From positions 1 to 10,176 of the forward strand of contig JAFGEY010000355.1 of the NCBI GenBank assembly GCA_016931365.1: DNA of 10,176 nucleotides, in the 5' to 3' direction. The notes beneath the pieces are model-generated. The model ran no database searches. It worked only from the letters and a program-made list of their open reading frames with translations, and was not told where the DNA came from. The stretch is from Anaerolineae bacterium. GTDB lineage: Bacteria > Chloroflexota > Anaerolineae > JAFGEY01. Each line of letters starts with the position of its first letter. Positions within the stretch are counted from its first letter, which is position 1. Below, piece by piece: positions 5,342 through 10,176 of the stretch. Made by a program: the position numbers and the translations under genes.

Positions 5342-7933
5342 GTGAAATTTTCTATTCTCCAGGCAAAGGCTGGAACCCGGATTGCCGTTCTGGTCTACCT
5401 CTTGTGCCTGGTTTCTTTTGCAGGCCTGAGCGGCTACACTCTGCGCTGGTCGCGATTCGAGCTTAGGGGCATCGAATCCTCTGCTCAATTCTCCTCTGAT
5501 CAACGCCTGGGCGCTAACATCGACCTGACCCAATACACTGCCCCAGAGCTGAGCGCCGCGCTCGACGACCTCGCTGCGCTCCGTTTCTACTGGCTGCGGC
5601 AGCGTATGAACTGGCGCGAGATCGAGCCGGAGCCGGGCCAGTACAATTGGAGTGTTTGGGATACCATTGTCGATGCCGCACGGCGGCACCACCTCGGCCT
5701 CATCACCGTGCTCGACGATCCGCCGGACTGGGCGCTGCGCCAGCGTCCATATTCTCTCCCCTGCGTCCCTCCCATCGACGAACAGGCCTACGCGCGCTTT
5801 GCCGCCGCCGTCGCCGCCCGCTACGGCAACACGATCGACCATTACCAGGTCTGGGACGAGCCGAATTTGAGCCGCCGCTGGGGCAACAGCCACGTCGCCG
5901 CGTGCGGCTATGCCACCCTGCTCCATGCCGCATATCCCGCCATCCACGCTGCCGACCCGACCGCCTGGGTGCTCGGCGGCGCACTGGCCCCGACTCAAGC
6001 GCCCGGCCCCGACAACCTCAATGACCTGACTTACCTGCGCCAGCTTTACGCACTCGATGGTGATGCTTATTTCGACATCCTCGCAGTCAAACCCTACGGC
6101 TTTTGGTCGGGGCCGGAGGATCGACGGGTAGAGCCGGATGTGCTCAATTTTTCGCGAGTGGTTGCAGCGCGCGAGATCATGCGCCGGCAAAACGATCAAA
6201 ACACACCCGTCTGGGCCGTCGAGTGGGGTTGGAACGTCCTGCCGGACGATTACGCCGGCCCGCCGATGCCCTGGGGTGGCGACACCGCCGAAATGCAAAT
6301 GGAGCGCATTCGCGGCGCGATTGCCCGCGTGCGGAGCGAGTGGCCCTGGCTTGGTCCCATGATCTGGGCCGAATACCAGCCCGATCTGCCCGTCGACGCG
6401 CCGCGCTGGAGTTTTGCCTTGCGCGATGCGCAGAATATACCAACAGAAATCTATAATCTTTGGCAAAAAACCGGGTTTTTGACAAAAACCCGGTTTCTCT
6501 CCAGCGCTTCCAGCGTGTCGACACACGCACCACTTTCAGCGATCGGCCTCATCCTCGGCGCGGCACTGCTGGCCATACCCTGGTTTTTCTCCTTCTGGCG
6601 GCGGTCTGCGCGGGAGAGTTGGCGCGCTTTTACCGCGCTGCCCGTGGGCTGGCATTGGGCCTTACTCGCGGCGCTGACCGCCCTGTACGCATTTACTCCG
6701 CACCCCGAATGGGCGCTTGTCGCCTGGCTGCTGGCCCTGCCCATCTTTTACCTGCATCCCACCTGGGCCTTGACCGGCGCCGTGGCCGCCATCCCCTTTC
6801 ATTATTGGGCCAAATCGTTCGGCAGCCTCCAACTCGCGCCCGCAGAACCACTGCTTTGGGCGGCTATCATCGTGCAACTGGGACCTTACCGCAAGTTTCT
6901 GCAACTCGCAGAGCTGCCTGCTTCCGGAAAGGTCATGTCTCCATCCTTGCCCGATGCTGTCTGGCTGCTGTGGCTGCTGGTCGGCACTCTTGCCCTCATC
7001 TATTCGCCCGAACCGGTCTCGGCGTGGCGTGAGTGGCGCTTGTGCATCCTGGAACCGGTCTTGCTGTACCTGGTGATCAAACCTGTCAGGTTTGAAAAAC
7101 CTGACAGGTTTGCACTCTTGGCCGGATGGATCGTTTCCGGGCTGATTGCCGCCGCGATCGGCATCGGACAGCGGGCGCTGGGCCAATGGGTGCCCGCCGG
7201 TGCGGTAGGCCGCGTGACCGGGCCTTTCTTTTCACCCAATCATCTGGCGCTGTACCTGGAGCGCATCCTGGCGCTGGTTCCAGTTCTTACGCTATACGAA
7301 ACTCGTCGTCGGCGCTGGCGGCGGATCGCGGTCCTCGTGATGGGCGCGGCGCTCTACCTCACCTACTCGCGCGGTGCGTGGCTGCTGGCCGTCCCCGCCG
7401 CCCTGATCGCCATCGCCTGGCTGTGCAAGCATCATCTCAAGGGGTGGATGCTTGCCGCCGGTCTGACCGGCCTGGTTCTGGTCTGGATCGCGCTGATCGG
7501 CGGGCGCGCGCAAGGGCCGCTGTGGCAGGAAATCCGCCTGCCCGTCTGGCAAAGCGCGCTGGCGATGATCGCCGATCGCCCCTGGGGCGTCGGCCTCGAC
7601 GGCTTTCAGTTCCTTTACCCGCGTTACATGCGCCCTGAAGCGTGGAGCGAGCCGTTGCTCTACCACCCGCACAACATGTGGCTCGATGCCACTGTGCGGC
7701 TGGGCATCCCCGGTTTGATCGCCTTTGCGCTGTTGATCGGCACAACAATCCACCAAATGATAAGCTCTATAAAAAATGCATCTGTATCCCAAAAATCGAT
7801 CAATATTGGTCTATTGGCAGGCTTGATCGCCGCGCTGGCCCACGGCCTGGTGGACAGCGGCTACTTTTTGCCCGATTTGGCCTGGAGCCTGGCCCTGGTT
7901 GCAGGTCTCACGGCCGGAAAGAGAGACCCATGA
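5342..7933 (+). CDS. Fusion of clan GH-A glycoside-hydrolase-like domain with O-antigen ligase/polymerase-like membrane domain
   Basis: 863 aa from GTG 5342, chosen because AAGGA lies six bases upstream; the open frame reaches back to 5291 but only through the hairpin repeat. Residues 13-32 form a membrane anchor. Residues about 50-375 form a TIM-barrel-type glycosidase domain: WLRQRMNWREIEPEPGQYNW, then QVWDEPNL with putative acid/base E173, and VWAVEWGWN with putative nucleophile E294, resembling GH39/GH5-type beta-glycosidases. Residues about 395-855 hold some 12 hydrophobic segments and a Wzy_C/WaaL-like core: GPFFSPNHLALYLERI (H634), TYSRGAWL, and DRPWGVGLDGF followed by a loop with HPHNMWLD (H775, H777). 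That family polymerises or transfers lipid-linked glycans outside the membrane. With the N-terminal anchor, both domains would face outward. Palindromes encode the inter-domain linker (6468-6496) and a loop (7078-7112). The end overlaps the sulfatase by ATGA. The substrate is unknown; either domain could be catalytically inactive. Confidence 0.85.
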   Translation: MKFSILQAKAGTRIAVLVYLLCLVSFAGLSGYTLRWSRFELRGIESSAQFSSDQRLGANIDLTQYTAPELSAALDDLAALRFYWLRQRMNWREIEPEPGQYNWSVWDTIVDAARRHHLGLITVLDDPPDWALRQRPYSLPCVPPIDEQAYARFAAAVAARYGNTIDHYQVWDEPNLSRRWGNSHVAACGYATLLHAAYPAIHAADPTAWVLGGALAPTQAPGPDNLNDLTYLRQLYALDGDAYFDILAVKPYGFWSGPEDRRVEPDVLNFSRVVAAREIMRRQNDQNTPVWAVEWGWNVLPDDYAGPPMPWGGDTAEMQMERIRGAIARVRSEWPWLGPMIWAEYQPDLPVDAPRWSFALRDAQNIPTEIYNLWQKTGFLTKTRFLSSASSVSTHAPLSAIGLILGAALLAIPWFFSFWRRSARESWRAFTALPVGWHWALLAALTALYAFTPHPEWALVAWLLALPIFYLHPTWALTGAVAAIPFHYWAKSFGSLQLAPAEPLLWAAIIVQLGPYRKFLQLAELPASGKVMSPSLPDAVWLLWLLVGTLALIYSPEPVSAWREWRLCILEPVLLYLVIKPVRFEKPDRFALLAGWIVSGLIAAAIGIGQRALGQWVPAGAVGRVTGPFFSPNHLALYLERILALVPVLTLYETRRRRWRRIAVLVMGAALYLTYSRGAWLLAVPAALIAIAWLCKHHLKGWMLAAGLTGLVLVWIALIGGRAQGPLWQEIRLPVWQSALAMIADRPWGVGLDGFQFLYPRYMRPEAWSEPLLYHPHNMWLDATVRLGIPGLIAFALLIGTTIHQMISSIKNASVSQKSINIGLLAGLIAALAHGLVDSGYFLPDLAWSLALVAGLTAGKRDP
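6468..6496. repeat. Palindromic element inside the coding sequence, at the domain junction
   Basis: AAACCGGGTTTTT (6468-6480) and AAAAACCCGGTTT (6484-6496) are perfect 13-bp arms around GAC. It encodes KTGFLTKTRF (residues 376-385), just after the glycosidase domain and before the membrane domain. It is flanked by locally AT-rich sequence, unlike the rest of the gene. Confidence 0.85.
7078..7112. repeat. Second palindromic element inside the coding sequence
   Basis: The arms are 16 bp and perfect (CAAACCTGTCAGGTTT at 7078-7093; the reverse complement at 7097-7112) around a GAA loop. Each arm is itself almost palindromic (ACCTG-T-CAGGT). It encodes about residues 579-590 (KPVRFEKPDRF), a charged loop between two membrane segments. 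Confidence 0.9.
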
Positions 7934-9300
7934 CCACAACTCAACCCAATATCCTGTTCATCCACTCCGATCAGCACCGCTTTGACTGTGTCGGACGCCC
8001 CCTGCTGCACACACCCAACCTGGATCGACTCGCCGCCGAGGGAGTGAATTTCAGCCACGCCTTTTGCCCGATCCCAGTCTGCGTGCCGTCGCGCAACAGC
8101 CTGATCCACGGCGTCTGGCCGAGCCGGCACGGCGTCATCGCCAACTGGGGCACCGAAGCGCCCTTCCCGGACACGTCGGCGCTGCCAACCTTTACCCAAG
8201 CCCTGCGCGATGGCGGCTACCGGCTGGCCCACGTCGGCAAGTGGCAGGTACACCCGCAGACAGGCGCGCACGAGTACGGCTTTGACCTTGCTATCAGCGA
8301 CCGGGACTACGACGCGTGGCGCACCGCGCAAGGCTTACCGCCGACACCGCATCGCAACCGCTGGTTCGGCGAATGCGATCCCGGCATCGCAGCGGAGCAA
8401 ACGCGCATCGGCTGGTGCGCCGGGCAGGTGATCGACTTGTTGCAACGCCAGGAGCGCCCTTTTTTCATCCAGTGGGACCTTCGCGAGCCGCACCTGCCCA
8501 ACGTCATCCCCGAACCTTATTACTCGCTGTACCCGCCGGAGCAAATTCCACCCTGGCCCAGTTTCCCCGACCCGCTGATCGGCAAGCCGTATATGCAGGC
8601 CCAACAGCGCCGCACCTGGCAGATCGACCGCTGGACTTGGGCCGACTGGGCGCCGCTGGTCAGCCGCTACCTGGGCTGTCTCAGCCTGATCGACGCGCAA
8701 ATCGGTCGCCTGCTCGACGCGCTGGACGAACTCGGCCTGACCTCAGACACGCTCGTCGTCTACAGCACCGACCACGGCGATCTGTGCGGCGCGCACGGCA
8801 TGATCGACAAGCATTACGTGATGTACGACGACGTGGTGCGCGTGCCGCTGATCGCGCGCTGGCCGGAGAGGATCGCGGCGGGCAGCAGATGTGATGCTTT
8901 TATCGCGCACGGCATCGACCTGGCGCGGACATTTTGCGAGGTCGCTAGGGTGAAAACGCCGGAGACGTTCCAGGGGCAAAACCTGCTCGCGCTGTGCAAA
9001 GGAGAAATCGAAGCAAGGCAAGATATTTTTGCGACCTATTGTGGCAACCAGTTTGGCCTGTACAGCCAGCGCATGCTGCGCGACCGGCGCTGGAAATACG
9101 TGTGGAACGCCACCGCCGAGGACGAGTTGTATGATCTGGATGGCGACCCCGGCGAGTTGCACAACCGGGCTACAGATTCCGCCTGCCGGGAAGAACTGCG
9201 CCGCCTGCGGCATCGACTGGTGGCGTGGATGGAAGAGATCGGCGATCCGTTGCTCAACGGCTGGACGCGCACGCAGTTGCTCGAAGGACTGAGCGTATGA
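7930..9300 (+). CDS. Sulfatase (alkaline-phosphatase superfamily, formylglycine Cys type)
   Basis: 456 aa. Sulfatases hydrolyse sulfate esters using a formylglycine made from Cys or Ser in C/SxPxR; here CVPSR (51-55) supplies C51 and R55. Metal-site residues are visible: D14-Q15 (HSDQHR near the N-terminus) and D281-H282 (STDHGD). Other family features are K104 (VGKWQ), H188 (REPHLPNVIPEPYY), K294 (MIDKHYVMYDDVVRVPLI) and the C-terminal WKYVWN...DELYDLDGDPGELHN. The motif GKWH, common in the family, reads GKWQ here. No signal peptide is seen, so the enzyme looks cytoplasmic unless exported otherwise. The ATG is preceded by GGAAAGAGAG and overlaps the upstream stop (ATGA), indicating translational coupling to the GH-A/Wzy fusion. 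The substrate may be a sulfated glycan or a small sulfate ester; phosphonate or phosphodiester activity is possible in this superfamily. Confidence 0.92.
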   Translation: MTTTQPNILFIHSDQHRFDCVGRPLLHTPNLDRLAAEGVNFSHAFCPIPVCVPSRNSLIHGVWPSRHGVIANWGTEAPFPDTSALPTFTQALRDGGYRLAHVGKWQVHPQTGAHEYGFDLAISDRDYDAWRTAQGLPPTPHRNRWFGECDPGIAAEQTRIGWCAGQVIDLLQRQERPFFIQWDLREPHLPNVIPEPYYSLYPPEQIPPWPSFPDPLIGKPYMQAQQRRTWQIDRWTWADWAPLVSRYLGCLSLIDAQIGRLLDALDELGLTSDTLVVYSTDHGDLCGAHGMIDKHYVMYDDVVRVPLIARWPERIAAGSRCDAFIAHGIDLARTFCEVARVKTPETFQGQNLLALCKGEIEARQDIFATYCGNQFGLYSQRMLRDRRWKYVWNATAEDELYDLDGDPGELHNRATDSACREELRRLRHRLVAWMEEIGDPLLNGWTRTQLLEGLSV

Positions 9301-9375
9301 AAAGCGTCTGAAAACCGTCCAGCAAGATAGTCCAAGTCGTGGTAAAGTAAACCCAGTTTATCTTCTCCCCCATTT

Positions 9376-9412
9376 AAAAGCGCCCAGGGCCGGCACCCCA
9401 GGCGCTTTTTTT
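9376..9412. terminator. Bidirectional intrinsic terminator between the sulfatase and aspS genes
   Basis: AAAAGCGCC (9376-9384) pairs with GGCGCTTTT (9401-9409), and inner GGG/CCC pairs add to the stem. On the plus strand the hairpin runs into seven T residues (9406-9412), terminating the sulfatase transcript. On the minus strand it ends in TTTT directly after the aspS stop, so it probably serves both convergent genes. Confidence 0.85.
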
Positions 9413-9414
9413 GT

Positions 9415-10176
9415 TCAAGGCGCAATCCGTTTCATGTCGCGCGGAAAGAGCGTGGTCTCGCGCAGGTTCTCCGCGCCGACGATCATCTGCAATACCCGCT
9501 CCGCGCCCATCCCGAACCCGCCATGCGGCGGCATGCCATAGCGGAAGGCCTCCAGATACCCTTCAAAACCGGCCTCGCCCAGCCCCCGGCGCGCCATCTG
9601 TGCCAGCAATTGGGCGTGCCCATGCACGCGTTGCCCGCCGGTGACGATTTCGACGCCGCGCAACAACAGGTCAAAGCTGTGCGTGTGCGCCGGGTCATCG
9701 ACGGCGGGCATGGTATAAAAGGGGCGCTTGCTCGCCGGGTAGTGAGTGACAAAGAGCAGTTCCGAGCCGTGCGTCTGCTGCGCCCACTGGCAGAGCCAGC
9801 GCTCGTGCTGCGGCGCAAGGTCGTCTTCGCTCCGGCAATCCTCGCCGAATTTGTCCAGGATCAATTGCTGCGCCTGGCGAAAGCGAATCGCGGGGATCGA
9901 CTCGCCCACCTGGGGCACGGAACCGCCGGCCAGGGCCAGTTCCGGCGCGTAGCGCTCGCGCAAAACGTCGAAAATGCGCCGCACAACGCCGGTCAGCACG
10001 CGCATCACGTCGGTGTGATCGGCGATAAAGCCCATTTCGGCGTCGAGGCTGGTATAGCTGTTGGTGTGCCGCGTGGTGCTGTGCGGCTCGGCGCGAAAGA
10101 CCGGCCCCACCTCGAACACGCGCTCGAACACGCCGACCATCACCTGCTTGTACAACTGCGGGCTTTGCGCCAGGTA
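9415..10176 (-). CDS. aspS: Aspartyl-tRNA synthetase, C-terminal part (5' end outside window)
   Basis: 254 codons are visible and the frame is open to the right edge. It begins YLAQSPQLYKQ, a class II Asx-tRNA synthetase motif, so the TTG at 10155 is an internal Leu and not a start. Motif 2 is RVFEVGPVFRAEPHSTTRHTN followed by YTSLDAEMGF. The middle part carries FVTHYPASKRPFYTM. Motif 3 is GGFGMGAERVLQMIVG, and the protein ends LFPRDMKRIAP. The short catalytic core without a bacterial GAD insertion, together with the FPRD ending, points to the archaeal/non-discriminating AspRS type, which can charge both tRNA-Asp and tRNA-Asn where GatCAB is present. AsnRS is the main alternative. The anticodon-binding domain that would help decide lies outside the window. 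Confidence 0.9.
   Translation of the reverse strand, partial: YLAQSPQLYKQVMVGVFERVFEVGPVFRAEPHSTTRHTNSYTSLDAEMGFIADHTDVMRVLTGVVRRIFDVLRERYAPELALAGGSVPQVGESIPAIRFRQAQQLILDKFGEDCRSEDDLAPQHERWLCQWAQQTHGSELLFVTHYPASKRPFYTMPAVDDPAHTHSFDLLLRGVEIVTGGQRVHGHAQLLAQMARRGLGEAGFEGYLEAFRYGMPPHGGFGMGAERVLQMIVGAENLRETTLFPRDMKRIAP

Noticed and set aside
4886..6526. Long minus-strand open frame (546 codons) opposite the small acidic gene and the fusion gene
   Set aside because: It spans two well-supported plus-strand genes and the hairpin repeat, shows no recognisable domain, and has the composition expected of an antisense frame in GC-rich DNA.
7642..7929. Earlier in-frame ATG for the sulfatase at 7642
   Set aside because: It lies inside the fusion gene in another frame and adds residues with no sulfatase similarity; the ATG at 7930 fits the family start and overlaps the upstream stop.
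9301..9375. Possible small gene or RNA after the sulfatase
   Set aside because: Only a short untranslated stretch before the terminator; no open frame with a ribosome site and no stable fold apart from the terminator was seen.
10153..10155. TTG at 10155 as start codon of the synthetase
   Set aside because: The frame continues to the window edge and encodes the conserved YLAQSPQLYKQ, so this Leu is internal and the gene is partial.

Overview
The window is high-GC bacterial DNA, with GC-rich third codon positions and long antisense shadow frames. Gene content fits a Chloroflexota (Anaerolineae-like) chromosome: an AspRS of the archaeal/non-discriminating style, a short CpaF/TadA ATPase, a free-standing BioD-like/DRTGG protein, and many short palindromic repeats in intergenic gaps and even inside a reading frame. 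The phylum is an inference from overall resemblance, not from a marker gene.

Layout. (1) Positions 1-87 hold two copies of a 38-bp direct repeat at the left edge. (2) 109-984 (+) is a cytosolic protein joining a histidine-kinase-like ATPase module to a LuxR/NarL DNA-binding domain; the usual phosphoacceptor His is replaced by Gln. Its stop overlaps the stop of the convergent gene. (3) A minus-strand block holds a DRTGG-domain protein (4698-3634), enolase (3535-2240, followed by a strong intrinsic terminator) and, behind its own promoter, an orphan CpaF/TadA-type ATPase (2057-981). (4) A compact divergent promoter region (about 4758-4815) drives the DRTGG gene leftward and a small acidic protein of unknown function (4841-5266) rightward. 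(5) After a perfect 18-bp hairpin comes the most unusual gene, 5342-7933 (+): a membrane-anchored clan GH-A glycoside-hydrolase-like domain fused to a polytopic O-antigen ligase/polymerase (Wzy/WaaL-like) domain. It is coupled by an ATGA overlap to a Cys-type sulfatase (7930-9300). (6) A terminator at 9376-9412 separates the sulfatase from the convergent 3' part of an aspartyl-tRNA synthetase gene, which runs off the right edge.

How the parts may work together. Enolase and AspRS are housekeeping genes. The GH-A/Wzy fusion and the sulfatase look like a small surface-polysaccharide module: one protein that could both cut and ligate or polymerise glycan outside the membrane, next to an enzyme that removes sulfate (or a related ester). 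This functional link is inferred from domain type and translational coupling only. No CRISPR array, rRNA, tRNA, transposase or phage gene was seen.
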